Positions 1 through 9,635 of a stretch of DNA of 64,000 nucleotides are shown piece by piece. Within the stretch, counting starts at the first letter, position 1. Each line of letters opens with the position of its first letter. This DNA comes from Ventricola sp051883735 (lineage in GTDB: Bacteria > Bacillota > Clostridia > Christensenellales > Aristaeellaceae). Under the pieces are notes generated by a model. The model saw only the letters and a list, made by a program, of their open reading frames with translations, made no database searches and had not been told where the DNA came from. Location of the stretch: assembly GCA_051883735.1 (NCBI GenBank), contig JBJEUH010000142.1, positions 54,713-118,712 on the forward strand. Direction: 5' to 3'. A program made the translations under genes and the position numbers.

Positions 1-56
1 TTTATGATGGATTCCTTAAATCAGCTAACTTATATTTGACTTTGAAAAAAACAGCG

Positions 57-85
57 TTGTAAAATTTGAGACTATCATGTATAAT
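57..85 (+). promoter_or_regulatory. sigma-A promoter of the atp operon
   Basis: A -35 box TTGTAA (57-62) and a -10 box TATAAT (80-85) are separated by 17 bp. No other promoter of this quality is visible before the c-subunit gene, so this probably drives the whole ATP synthase operon. Bases 1-56 hold no recognisable gene. Confidence 0.7.
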
Positions 86-162
86 GACTAAGTCGGAGAT
101 TTTCGATTGTATGCCTCATGGCTGGTAGATGCTGCCAAACAGGGGGCTTGCCAGGAGACGAA

Positions 163-393
163 ATGAAGTATCTGTCTTTATTGATCTGGGTGGGGCAGTT
201 TGGTTTTTCCTGTTTGTTTCCCACCTGCGTGTTTCTGATGCTGGGCTTTTATCTCCAGAACCGGTTTGACCTCGGCGTATGGGTTGTGCTTGTGCTGGGG
301 ATTCTAGGGTTTCTGACCAGCCTCAGCACGGCGCGCTCCTGTCTGCGGTCCATGCGCAAAGAGATCGACCGGATCAGCAGGGATGACCGATAA
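163..393 (+). CDS. AtpZ/AtpI-like small membrane protein
   Basis: A 76-residue protein with two hydrophobic helices (about residues 4-30 and 36-58) and a short basic/acidic tail. The ATG at 163 is chosen because AGGAG (153-157) lies 5 bases upstream; an upstream in-frame ATG at 118 has no such site. Position at the head of an F-type ATP synthase operon, size and two-helix layout fit the AtpZ/AtpI group, which is proposed to help c-ring assembly or ion supply. The sequence itself is not strongly diagnostic, so the family name rests mostly on context. Confidence 0.6.
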   Translation: MKYLSLLIWVGQFGFSCLFPTCVFLMLGFYLQNRFDLGVWVVLVLGILGFLTSLSTARSCLRSMRKEIDRISRDDR

Positions 394-453
394 GCGCTCA
401 AGACGTGGAAACCGCTGCACTCCAAATGTGAAGTATTTAAAGAGGAACCTTCT

Positions 454-927
454 ATGAAATTACAATCTGCATCCCAGCAGGAAGTCAAACGGATTGCCTG
501 CGGCACGGCTGTGGGCGGCGTTTTGCTTGTTGCCGTGATGTTTGTGCTGAGCAGAATGGGCATCGGCACCTTCGACTATCGCGTGATTACCGGAGCGGTG
601 GGCGGGTGTATCGTTGCGGTCCTCAATTTCACGCTGATGTGCGTGACCATTCAGCGCGCGGTGAATATCGGCGAACAGAAGGCGATGAAGTCCTTCATTC
701 AGGGAAGCTACAACGGGCGTCTGCTTTTGCAGGCGGGCTGGATTGTTGCAGCCTATCTGATGCCGTGGTTCAACGTATTTGCCGCGGCGATTCCGCTGCT
801 GTTCCCCAATCTGATGATCTTTTATCTGCAGGCAAGAGGCAAGCTGGTGACCCCAAGCGAGCGCAAGAATCCTCCGCCCGAGGAGATGGAGGAGCTCGAG
901 GATCACAAGGGCAGCTTTGAAGTGTGA
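454..927 (+). CDS. atpI: ATP synthase subunit I (AtpI-like)
   Basis: A 157-residue integral membrane protein with four hydrophobic segments (about residues 17-36, 46-66, 88-106 and 108-125) and a charged C-terminal tail rich in Glu and Pro. Subunit I proteins encoded just before atpB assist assembly of the c-ring and are not part of the finished enzyme. The gene follows the smaller accessory gene by 60 bases and precedes atpB by 54 bases. An AGAGGA Shine-Dalgarno sequence lies before the ATG. Identification rests on membrane topology, length and operon position. Confidence 0.7.
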   Translation: MKLQSASQQEVKRIACGTAVGGVLLVAVMFVLSRMGIGTFDYRVITGAVGGCIVAVLNFTLMCVTIQRAVNIGEQKAMKSFIQGSYNGRLLLQAGWIVAAYLMPWFNVFAAAIPLLFPNLMIFYLQARGKLVTPSERKNPPPEEMEELEDHKGSFEV

Positions 928-981
928 ATGCATCGCATAAAGAAGAGTATCGTTCATTAGTACGACGAGGAGAGCAATACT

Positions 982-1860
982 ATGGAAGTATCCATCAACG
1001 GCGCAAGAATTCTCCATACCTTTGAAAATGTTCCGCTGCTGGGCAGCGTGCAGATCACGCAGACGCTGGCGGTCAGCTGGCTGATCATGATCATCATCAC
1101 GGCGCTGTGCATCTGGCTGGGATCGGGCCTCAAGGTGACGAATATCTCCCGCAAGCAGGCCGTGGCGGAGATGGGCTATAATGCGATCGTCAACTTTGTG
1201 CGCGGCAACATGGGCAAGGAATTTGACCGCTACATCCCGCTGGTGTGTACGATTTTCGTCGCCAGCATCATTTCCAACCTGATCAGCCTGGTGGGCATCT
1301 GGAGCCCGACGGCCGATCTGATGACGGAGCTGGCCTGGGCGCTTGTCGTGTTCGTGCTGATCACATATCACAAGATCAAGGCGTCGGGCATCCTTGGATA
1401 CCTGCGCGGCTTCCTTGATCCGATCTTCATCCTGCTGCCCATCAACGTCATGTCTGAGTGCTTCACGCCGATCTCCATGGCCTGCCGTCACTTTGGCAAC
1501 ATCCTGTCCGGTACGGTCATCAGCGCGCTGGTTTATGCGGCGCTGACGGCAGCGAGCAACGCGCTCTTTGGCGCGCTGGGCTCCAGCCTTGTGGTTGCAA
1601 TCATCGTGGCGGTGCTCGGTCTTGTTCCGGCCGTGATCGGTTTCAGGCAGAAGAAAAAGCGTCTGCTGATTCCCGGCGCGGTGGTTGCCATTCTCGGTGT
1701 GCTGGCGATCCTCACGAATCTTGGCGCAGCCTATCCGTGGCTGATCATCGGCATCCCGGCTCTTCCGAGCCTGTACTTCGACTGGTTCAGCGGCTGCATT
1801 CAGGCGTTCATCTTCTGCACGCTGACCACTCTCTTCATCAAACAGGCCGCGGGCGATTGA
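982..1860 (+). CDS. atpB: F1Fo ATP synthase subunit a
   Basis: Subunit a of the membrane Fo part forms the ion half-channels beside the c-ring. The essential arginine is visible as Arg169 in ISMACRHFGN. The conserved last-helix motif QAFIFCTLT is at 274-282. The protein has 292 residues, longer than the usual 220-250 of Firmicutes. The extra length lies between the Arg helix and the last helix, where about 100 residues replace the usual 50-60. That stretch includes a basic loop (FRQKKKR, 221-227) and additional hydrophobic segments. A GAGGAG ribosome site precedes the ATG. Confidence 0.95.
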   Translation: MEVSINGARILHTFENVPLLGSVQITQTLAVSWLIMIIITALCIWLGSGLKVTNISRKQAVAEMGYNAIVNFVRGNMGKEFDRYIPLVCTIFVASIISNLISLVGIWSPTADLMTELAWALVVFVLITYHKIKASGILGYLRGFLDPIFILLPINVMSECFTPISMACRHFGNILSGTVISALVYAALTAASNALFGALGSSLVVAIIVAVLGLVPAVIGFRQKKKRLLIPGAVVAILGVLAILTNLGAAYPWLIIGIPALPSLYFDWFSGCIQAFIFCTLTTLFIKQAAGD

Positions 1861-1917
1861 GTCCGTGCTGCCATTTGAATAACTACTCTGTAATTCATTT
1901 TTAGGAGGAAAAGGTTT

Positions 1918-2196
1918 ATGGATTTCACTGTTCTGGCGAAGGGTATTGCTCTGGCTGGCTGCGCCATCGGCGCTGGTCTTGCTCTGATCGCGGGCGTCGG
2001 CCCTGGTATCGGCGAAGGTAACTGCGCTGCGCGCGCCTGCGAAGTCATCGGCCGCAATCCGGAGTGCAAGGGCGACGTTACCAGCTCCATGATTCTGGGC
2101 ATCGCGCTGTCCGAGACCACCGGTATCTACGGCTTTGTTACCGGTCTGCTGCTGATTTTCGTTGCTCCCGGCATGTTCATGAATTTCCTGGGCTGA
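1918..2196 (+). CDS. atpE: F1Fo ATP synthase subunit c, two-carboxylate type
   Basis: A 92-residue hairpin of two membrane helices forming the rotor ring. The first helix carries GPGIGEGN with Glu33; the second carries LSETTGIYG with the ion-binding Glu66 followed by Thr67 and Thr68. Na+-coupled rings such as that of Ilyobacter have Gln at the position of Glu33 and Glu-Ser at Glu66-Thr67. A Glu/Glu pair corresponds to the two-carboxylate variant described for Fusobacterium. The polar residues after Glu66 also favour Na+ binding. The loop RNPECKGD fits the F1-contact loop. A strong AGGAGG site lies upstream. Confidence 0.95.
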   Translation: MDFTVLAKGIALAGCAIGAGLALIAGVGPGIGEGNCAARACEVIGRNPECKGDVTSSMILGIALSETTGIYGFVTGLLLIFVAPGMFMNFLG

Positions 2197-2244
2197 TCCC
2201 AGGCGGATTCATAGCGACAAGATTTGCCGGAAGGAGGCAGCACA

Positions 2245-2751
2245 ATGGATCTTTACCAGTCCCTTGTGACGGTAAACCCTGTAACCCTGATTGCGCAGAT
2301 CTGCAACCTGTTCTTGCAGATGCTCCTCGTAAAGGTATTCTTCCTGGACAAGATCAAGGCGATCATCGATGCGCGCCGCGAGGCTGCGGACAAGGAGATC
2401 ATCGACGCCAAGACCGCAAAGGAAGAGGCCATGGTCATCAAGGCGACCTACGAGCAGAATATGCTTGAGAGCAAGGCCGAAGCGGAGAAGATCCTGCAGA
2501 GCGCCCAGCAGACCGCTGAAAAGCGCGGTGAGCAGATCATCAGCGACGCGCAGAAGACTGCTGTCGCCATGAAGCAGAGGGCTGAAGTGGAGATTGCGCA
2601 GGAAAAGAGGCGTGCGCTCAACGAAACCAAGGATGAAATTTCCGAAATCGCAATGGCCATCGCAGGCAAGGTTGTCGGTCGGGAACTGAACGCGAGCGAT
2701 CATGCCCAGATGGTGGACAGTTTCATCGACAAATTGGGTGAAGAAGTATGA
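2245..2751 (+). CDS. atpF: F1Fo ATP synthase subunit b
   Basis: A 168-residue peripheral-stalk subunit. It has one N-terminal membrane helix (about residues 10-30) followed by a long charged, Ala/Glu/Lys-rich coiled coil that holds F1 against Fo. The ATG at 2245 is preferred over an upstream TTG because AGGAGG (2232-2237) is 7 bases before it. The stop overlaps the start of atpH by four bases (ATGA), indicating translational coupling. Confidence 0.93.
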   Translation: MDLYQSLVTVNPVTLIAQICNLFLQMLLVKVFFLDKIKAIIDARREAADKEIIDAKTAKEEAMVIKATYEQNMLESKAEAEKILQSAQQTAEKRGEQIISDAQKTAVAMKQRAEVEIAQEKRRALNETKDEISEIAMAIAGKVVGRELNASDHAQMVDSFIDKLGEEV

Positions 2752-3287
2752 CAGAGGCTGCAAGCGTTTACGGCGAGGCCCTGTATGCGCTCGCTAAGGA
2801 TGAAAACAAGAGCGACATGATGCTCGATCAGCTCAAGGCGTTGGATGAAAGCTTTGCAGCGGAGCCGGATTTTCTCCGGCTTCTGAGTGCACCCAATCTG
2901 TCAAAGGTTGAGCGCAAAGAGATTCTGGACGCTTGCTTTAAGGGCAAGACAGAACCGTATCTGCTCAATTTCCTCAAGCTTTTGATGGAAAAGGGCTATA
3001 TCCGCCAGTTCAGCAGCTGCGTTCAGGTTTTCCGCGAGCATTACAACGAGGATCATGGCATTATGCCGGTATCTGTTGTGACGGCGGTGCCCATGACGGA
3101 TCGCCAGAAGGAAAAGCTGGCGGCCAAGCTTGCGGGCATCACCGGAAAGCAGATTGAATTGACCAATACCATTGACCCGGCGTGCATCGGCGGCGTTCGC
3201 CTCGATTACGACGGCAAGCGCGTCGATGACACAATCATCCATCGCCTCGACGCGGTGAGCAGCATGCTCAAAAACACCATACTCTGA
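2748..3287 (+). CDS. atpH: F1Fo ATP synthase subunit delta
   Basis: A 179-residue soluble stalk protein joining subunit b to the top of F1. The N-terminal helical bundle begins TEAASVYGEALY. The C-terminal part has the conserved DPACIGGVRLDYDGKRVD segment (about 147-164), typical of delta/OSCP proteins. Length is normal. It overlaps atpF at its start, and its stop TGA shares one base with an upstream alternative ATG of atpA. Confidence 0.93.
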   Translation: MTEAASVYGEALYALAKDENKSDMMLDQLKALDESFAAEPDFLRLLSAPNLSKVERKEILDACFKGKTEPYLLNFLKLLMEKGYIRQFSSCVQVFREHYNEDHGIMPVSVVTAVPMTDRQKEKLAAKLAGITGKQIELTNTIDPACIGGVRLDYDGKRVDDTIIHRLDAVSSMLKNTIL

Positions 3288-3307
3288 TGGGAGAAAGCAG
3301 GAGTGGT

Positions 3308-4819
<1,512 letters not shown>

Positions 4820-4838
4820 CTGAAAGGAGGGGGTAGTG

Positions 4839-5693
4839 ATGGCTGGCGCGTCCATGAAGGATATCAAGCTGCGTATCCGTAGCGTTGAGAGCACCATGCA
4901 GATCACCAAAGCGATGGAACTCGTCGCCTCCTCCAAGCTCAGAAAAGCCAAGGAACGCCAGGAGCGTAGCCGTCCGTATTTCTCGGGGCTCAAGGAGACG
5001 CTGATTGATATCGAATCCAATACCAGCGACTTCGTTTCTCCGTATCAGAAGCAGCGCGAGGTCAGAAAGCGCTGTCTGATCATGATTGCGGGCGACCGCG
5101 GCCTCGCCGGCGGCTACAACAGCAACATCATCAAGGCTGTGACAGAGAGGATGCAGGACGAAACGCCGACCTGCATCCTGCCCATCGGCAAGCGCGCTGT
5201 GGATTTCTGCAACCGCAAGGGCATTGAAATCCTGACGACCGAGTTTGCCGAGGCTGCCTGCGTCTCGATTCCTGACTGCTTCACCATCAGCAATCTGGTG
5301 ACGCAGGGTTATCTGAGCGGACAGTTTGACGAGGTATCCATCATCTATACGCAGTTTGTCTCCATGCTCACGCAGACCCCCAGGGCAGAAAGCCTGCTTC
5401 CACTCAAGGCGGAGGGCGGCCATAAGCGCGAGGATTTGCATACGCTGGTTCTCTATGAGCCGAGCCCTGAAGAGGTGTACGACGCGATTGTTCCGGGGTA
5501 TATCGCCGGCATGATTTACGGCGCCATGTGCGAATCCGTCGCCAGTGAGCAGGGCGCCCGCCGCACGGCGATGGACGCGGCCAGCAAGAACGCAGCGGAG
5601 ATGATCGAGGATCTGAGCCTGCGCTATAACCGAGCCCGCCAGGGCGCGATCACGCAGGAGATCACCGAGATCGTCGCAGGCGCGGAGCACTGA
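4839..5693 (+). CDS. atpG: F1Fo ATP synthase subunit gamma
   Basis: Central rotating shaft of F1, 284 residues. The N-terminal helix MKDIKLRIRSVESTMQITKA and the C-terminal helix with ARQGAITQEITEIV are the conserved ends that form the coiled coil in the alpha-beta ring. The ATG at 4839 follows a very strong AAAGGAGGGG; a GTG three bases earlier is also possible. It sits between alpha and beta, as is usual. Confidence 0.95.
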   Translation: MAGASMKDIKLRIRSVESTMQITKAMELVASSKLRKAKERQERSRPYFSGLKETLIDIESNTSDFVSPYQKQREVRKRCLIMIAGDRGLAGGYNSNIIKAVTERMQDETPTCILPIGKRAVDFCNRKGIEILTTEFAEAACVSIPDCFTISNLVTQGYLSGQFDEVSIIYTQFVSMLTQTPRAESLLPLKAEGGHKREDLHTLVLYEPSPEEVYDAIVPGYIAGMIYGAMCESVASEQGARRTAMDAASKNAAEMIEDLSLRYNRARQGAITQEITEIVAGAEH

Positions 5694-5725
5694 CGTGCTA
5701 TCTGAGACTGATAAGGAGCAACGAT

Positions 5726-7126
5726 ATGGCAAAAGGAAGCATCGGTACCGTGGTTCAGGTCATTGGCCCGGTACTGGATATCAAGTTTGCAGCCGGCGAG
5801 CTTCCGCAGCTGCTGAACGCCATTGAGGTGGGCAGCGGCGAGAAGAAGCTGGTTGTCGAGGTCGCGCAGCACGTTGGCGATGACGTCGTTCGATGCATCG
5901 CCATGAGCAGCACGGACGGCCTCACCCGCGGCACGCAGGCCGTGGATACCGGCTCCTCCATTACCGTTCCGGTCGGCGAGAAGTGCCTCGGCCGCATCTT
6001 CAATCTTCTGGGCGAGCCGGTGGATAATCAGCCGGCTCCGGAGGATGTGGAGCGCTGGGCGATTCACCGTCCCGCACCGGCCTACGATGAGCAGGAGACC
6101 TCTGCCGAGATGCTGGAGACGGGCATCAAGGTCGTCGACCTGATCGCGCCGTACGCCAAGGGCGGCAAGATCGGCCTGTTCGGCGGCGCCGGCGTCGGCA
6201 AGACGGTTCTGATCATGGAGCTGATCAACAACGTCGCCAAGCAGCATGGCGGCCTGTCCGTTTTCACGGGCGTCGGCGAACGCACGCGCGAGGGCAACGA
6301 CCTGTACAACGAGATGAAGGAGTCCGGCGTTATCAACAAGACGGCGCTGGTCTACGGCCAGATGAACGAGCCGCCGGGAGCGCGTATGCGCGTGGCGCTG
6401 TCCGGCCTGACGATGGCGGAATACTTCCGCGACCGCGAGGGTCAGGACGTTCTGCTGTTCATCGACAACATCTTCCGCTTCACGCAGGCGGGCTCTGAGG
6501 TTTCTGCGCTGCTGGGACGTATGCCGAGCGCCGTTGGCTATCAGCCGACGCTGGCGACCGAGATGGGCGCGCTGCAGGAGCGCATTACCTCCACGAAGCG
6601 CGGCTCGATCACGTCCGTTCAGGCGGTCTATGTCCCTGCGGACGACCTGACCGACCCGGCTCCGGCGACGACCTTTGCGCACCTGGATGCGACGACGGTT
6701 CTGTCCCGTTCCATTTCCTCCCTGGGCATTTTCCCGGCCGTCGATCCGCTGGAATCCACCAGCCGCATCCTCACGCCGGACGTTGTCGGCGAGGAGCACT
6801 ATCAGGTCGCGCGCGATGTGCAGCGCATTCTGCAGCGCTACAAGGAGCTGCAGGACATCATTGCCATCATGGGCATGGACGAGCTCTCCGAGGAGGACAA
6901 GCTCACCGTCGCCCGTGCGCGCAAGGTGCAGCGCTTCCTGTCTCAGCCGTTCAGCGTTGCGGAGCAGTTCACCGGCTTTGAGGGTAAGTATGTCCCGCTG
7001 AAGGAGACCATCCGCGGCTTCAAGGAGATCATCGAGGGCAAGCACGACGATCTGCCGGAGAGCGCGTTCCTGTTCGTCGGCACCATCGACGAGGCTGTGG
7101 CCAAGGCAAAGGGTGAAAAGGCATGA
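5726..7126 (+). CDS. atpD: F1Fo ATP synthase subunit beta
   Basis: Catalytic F1 subunit making ATP from ADP and phosphate, 466 residues. The Walker A loop GGAGVGKT and the conserved GERTREGNDLY follow each other, then LLFIDNIFRFTQAG as the Walker B region and the ALLGRMPSAVGYQPTLA segment. An AAGGAG site lies 7 bases before the ATG. The stop overlaps atpC by four bases. Length and motifs are ordinary. Confidence 0.97.
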   Translation: MAKGSIGTVVQVIGPVLDIKFAAGELPQLLNAIEVGSGEKKLVVEVAQHVGDDVVRCIAMSSTDGLTRGTQAVDTGSSITVPVGEKCLGRIFNLLGEPVDNQPAPEDVERWAIHRPAPAYDEQETSAEMLETGIKVVDLIAPYAKGGKIGLFGGAGVGKTVLIMELINNVAKQHGGLSVFTGVGERTREGNDLYNEMKESGVINKTALVYGQMNEPPGARMRVALSGLTMAEYFRDREGQDVLLFIDNIFRFTQAGSEVSALLGRMPSAVGYQPTLATEMGALQERITSTKRGSITSVQAVYVPADDLTDPAPATTFAHLDATTVLSRSISSLGIFPAVDPLESTSRILTPDVVGEEHYQVARDVQRILQRYKELQDIIAIMGMDELSEEDKLTVARARKVQRFLSQPFSVAEQFTGFEGKYVPLKETIRGFKEIIEGKHDDLPESAFLFVGTIDEAVAKAKGEKA

Positions 7127-7524
7127 GTACATTCCACCTGAAGATCAGCACGCCGGACGGCCTTGCGTTTGACGGCGAAGTCGAGCGTCTGCGTGTGCGG
7201 ATGATCGACGGCGACGTCTGCCTGCTGGCGCACCACACGGACTATGTGTCCGCGGTTGGCGCGGGTGAGGCTGCGATCGTCATGGCGGATGGGCAGAAGC
7301 GGTCTGCCGCCTGCATCGGCGGCATGCTGGCGATGATCCACAATGAGGCGAACCTCATTGCGACGACGTTTGAATGGGCGGAAGAGATCGATCTGGAGCG
7401 TGCCAAGCGCGCCAAGGAGAAGGCGGAAGCCCGCATTGCTGCCGCGAAGAATGACAACAGGGAGCTGATGCTCGCCTCGGCGAAGCTTCAGCGAGCGCTT
7501 GTTCGCATCAATGTGAAGCATTAA
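7123..7524 (+). CDS. atpC: F1Fo ATP synthase subunit epsilon
   Basis: A 133-residue subunit with an N-terminal beta-sandwich (about residues 1-85) and a C-terminal helical hairpin rich in Ala, Lys and Glu (about 88-130) that can inhibit ATP hydrolysis. It starts inside the end of atpD (ATGA overlap) and is the last gene of the operon, followed after ten bases by a strong hairpin. Confidence 0.93.
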   Translation: MSTFHLKISTPDGLAFDGEVERLRVRMIDGDVCLLAHHTDYVSAVGAGEAAIVMADGQKRSAACIGGMLAMIHNEANLIATTFEWAEEIDLERAKRAKEKAEARIAAAKNDNRELMLASAKLQRALVRINVKH

Positions 7525-7534
7525 ATCCATCATA

Positions 7535-7570
7535 AAAGGAAGGGCATGCTGCGAAGCATGTCCTTCCTTT
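7535..7570. terminator. terminator between atpC and recX
   Basis: AAAGGAAGG (7535-7543) pairs with CCTTCCTTT (7562-7570), and CATGCT pairs with AGCATG inside, around a GCGA loop. The A- and T-rich outer arms let it work for both converging operons. Confidence 0.85.
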
Positions 7571-7575
7571 CTTCT

Positions 7576-8211
7576 TTAGTTTTGATCCTGAATCTGCTGC
7601 AAAGCCTTTTTGGCTGTTGCAAAATCATATCCCCGGCGCGCAAGCGCCGCAATGACCTTCTGGCGATCGGCCGGATCGGAGAGATTCCTGCCGCGTGAAG
7701 CCTTTTCTGCCATCTTTACAGCGGAAAGCAGAGCTTCATCCTCATCGAGAGAGGCGATGGCTTCATCGATATCATCCTGACTGACGCCCTTGAGTCGAAG
7801 CTCCTGACGAATGCGGCGAACGCCCATGCCTTTGGCCGTACGCGCGTCCGCCCATTGTGCAGAGAACGCTGCGTCGTCGATATAGCCCTCCTCATGAAGG
7901 CGCGCCATCACACGAGCAATGGTCTGCTCGGGATATGCGTTTCTGCGGAGCGCATCGACGATCTCCTTTTCCGTTCTGGCACGGCCTGCAAGCAGCGAAA
8001 CCGCTTTTTCCAGCGCAAAGGGGTAAGCACGATCCTGGAGGAAAGCGCTGAACTGCGCACGGTCAAAGGGCATGCCGCTGCGATAGGGGCGCTCTCTGAG
8101 CATCGCGCGCGGCATGGTCAGGATTTCGCCGTTGGATAGTGTCAGACTGGCCCGGCCATGCGCGCGCCTGACGCTCGAAATGGTCAGCTGAAAGGGGGAT
8201 TCGTTCATCAT
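7576..8211 (-). CDS. recX: RecX regulator of RecA
   Basis: A 211-residue protein of the RecX family, which binds RecA filaments and limits strand exchange. The middle contains the three-helix repeats typical of the family, such as EKEIVDALRRNAYPEQTIARV and the segment MGVRRIRQELRLKGV. The first ATG (8211) overlaps the stop of pncB as ATGATGA, so translation is coupled. recX is the last gene of the lgt-pncB-recX operon. The unrelated neighbours give no further clue, and recA is not in the window. Confidence 0.85.
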   Translation of the reverse strand: MMNESPFQLTISSVRRAHGRASLTLSNGEILTMPRAMLRERPYRSGMPFDRAQFSAFLQDRAYPFALEKAVSLLAGRARTEKEIVDALRRNAYPEQTIARVMARLHEEGYIDDAAFSAQWADARTAKGMGVRRIRQELRLKGVSQDDIDEAIASLDEDEALLSAVKMAEKASRGRNLSDPADRQKVIAALARRGYDFATAKKALQQIQDQN

Positions 8212-9635
8212 CTGCGATTGGCCAGGAGCTGCAGCTTGAGATCATAGAGCTTCTGGGAAAGGTCGACCTTGTAACGATGCGGGCGGTTCAAGCGCTTGTA
8301 CTCATCCCAGAAGGTCTCCATTTCCTGCTTGGCATAGGCCGCAATCTCGGACAGCGAGGGGGATTGATAGACGAGCTCGCCGTTTTCAAAGATCGGTACC
8401 ATCAGCTGACGCATCCGATAATCGCAGAGGGTCATGCGCTTCCAGGTATTTTCCGGATCGAAGATCTCCAGCGGTTCGCCGGAGGAGAAGTCCTCCTCGG
8501 CGAGGGCAATCAGATCGGCCAGGGCCTTGCCGCTGCGGCGGTCATAGAAACGATAGAGCTGCTTGACGCCCGGATTGGTGATCTTCGCAGGGTTCTCGGA
8601 AATCTTGATGCGCGGAACGAACGTGCCGTCGACCTCTTCGGCAGAGAGCTTGTACACGCCGCCGAGCGCCGGATTGTCCATGCTGGTGATCATGCGCGTG
8701 CCGACGCCCCAGACGTCGATCGCCGCGCTCTGCGCCTTGAGGTCCCAGATGACCTCCTCGTCCAGGTCGCCGGAGGCAAAGATCTTCGCGTTCGGGAAGC
8801 CGGCTTCATCCAGCATGACGCGGGCCTGACGGCTGAGGAAGGCCAGATCGCCGCTGTCCAGACGGATACCGACCGGCTCCTTGCCGCGCGCACGCAGTTC
8901 CTTGAAGACCGTGATGGCATTGGGAACACCGCTGCCCAGCGTGTCATAGGTATCCACCAGCAGCAGGCAGTTGTCCGGGAAGACGTCCGCATAGGCGCGG
9001 AACGCCGTGAGCTCGTCCTCAAAGGACATGACCCAGCTGTGCGCGTGTGTGCCGCCCACGGGCACGCCAAAGAGCTGACCGGTGAGCACGTTGCTCGTGG
9101 CCTGGCAGCCGCCGATAATGGACGCGCGCGCGCCGTAAATGCCCGCATCCGGGCCCTGGGCACGGCGCAGACCAAACTCCAGCACCTTGTCCCCGCGCGC
9201 AGACTGCACCACGCGCGCAGCCTTGGTCGCGATCAGGGTCTGGTGGTTGATGATGTTCAGCAGCGCCGTTTCCAGCAGCTGCGCCTCCATGATCGGGGCA
9301 ATAACGCGCAGAATCGGCTCATCCGGGAAGATGATCGTGCCTTCGGGCACAGCGAGGATTTCGCCGGTAAAGCGGAAATCGCGCAGATAGGCCAGAAAGG
9401 CGTCGTCAAAGATCGTAAGACTGCGAAGATACTCGATGTCGTCCTGCGTGAAGCGGAGATTCCTGACATACTCGATGACCTGTTCAAGGCCGGCGGCAAC
9501 GGCATACGCCGTTACATCGCCGCGCCTGCGATAAAAGAGATCGAAGCATGCACGGTTCTTGTCCTTGCCGTAGCGCAGATAACCGTTCATCATCGTCAGT
9601 TCATACAGGTCGGTCATCATCGTTAGATTACGCAT
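8208..9635 (-). CDS. pncB: nicotinate phosphoribosyltransferase
   Basis: A 475-residue enzyme of NAD salvage that makes nicotinate mononucleotide from nicotinate and PRPP with ATP. The N-terminus MTDLYELTMMNGYL is the conserved start of the bacterial family. The segment GGTHAHSWVMSF carries the conserved active-site histidine region, and IRLDSGDLAFLSRQ is part of the phosphoribosyl site. The start overlaps the end of lgt by eight bases and the stop overlaps recX. Confidence 0.92.
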   Translation of the reverse strand: MRNLTMMTDLYELTMMNGYLRYGKDKNRACFDLFYRRRGDVTAYAVAAGLEQVIEYVRNLRFTQDDIEYLRSLTIFDDAFLAYLRDFRFTGEILAVPEGTIIFPDEPILRVIAPIMEAQLLETALLNIINHQTLIATKAARVVQSARGDKVLEFGLRRAQGPDAGIYGARASIIGGCQATSNVLTGQLFGVPVGGTHAHSWVMSFEDELTAFRAYADVFPDNCLLLVDTYDTLGSGVPNAITVFKELRARGKEPVGIRLDSGDLAFLSRQARVMLDEAGFPNAKIFASGDLDEEVIWDLKAQSAAIDVWGVGTRMITSMDNPALGGVYKLSAEEVDGTFVPRIKISENPAKITNPGVKQLYRFYDRRSGKALADLIALAEEDFSSGEPLEIFDPENTWKRMTLCDYRMRQLMVPIFENGELVYQSPSLSEIAAYAKQEMETFWDEYKRLNRPHRYKVDLSQKLYDLKLQLLANRR

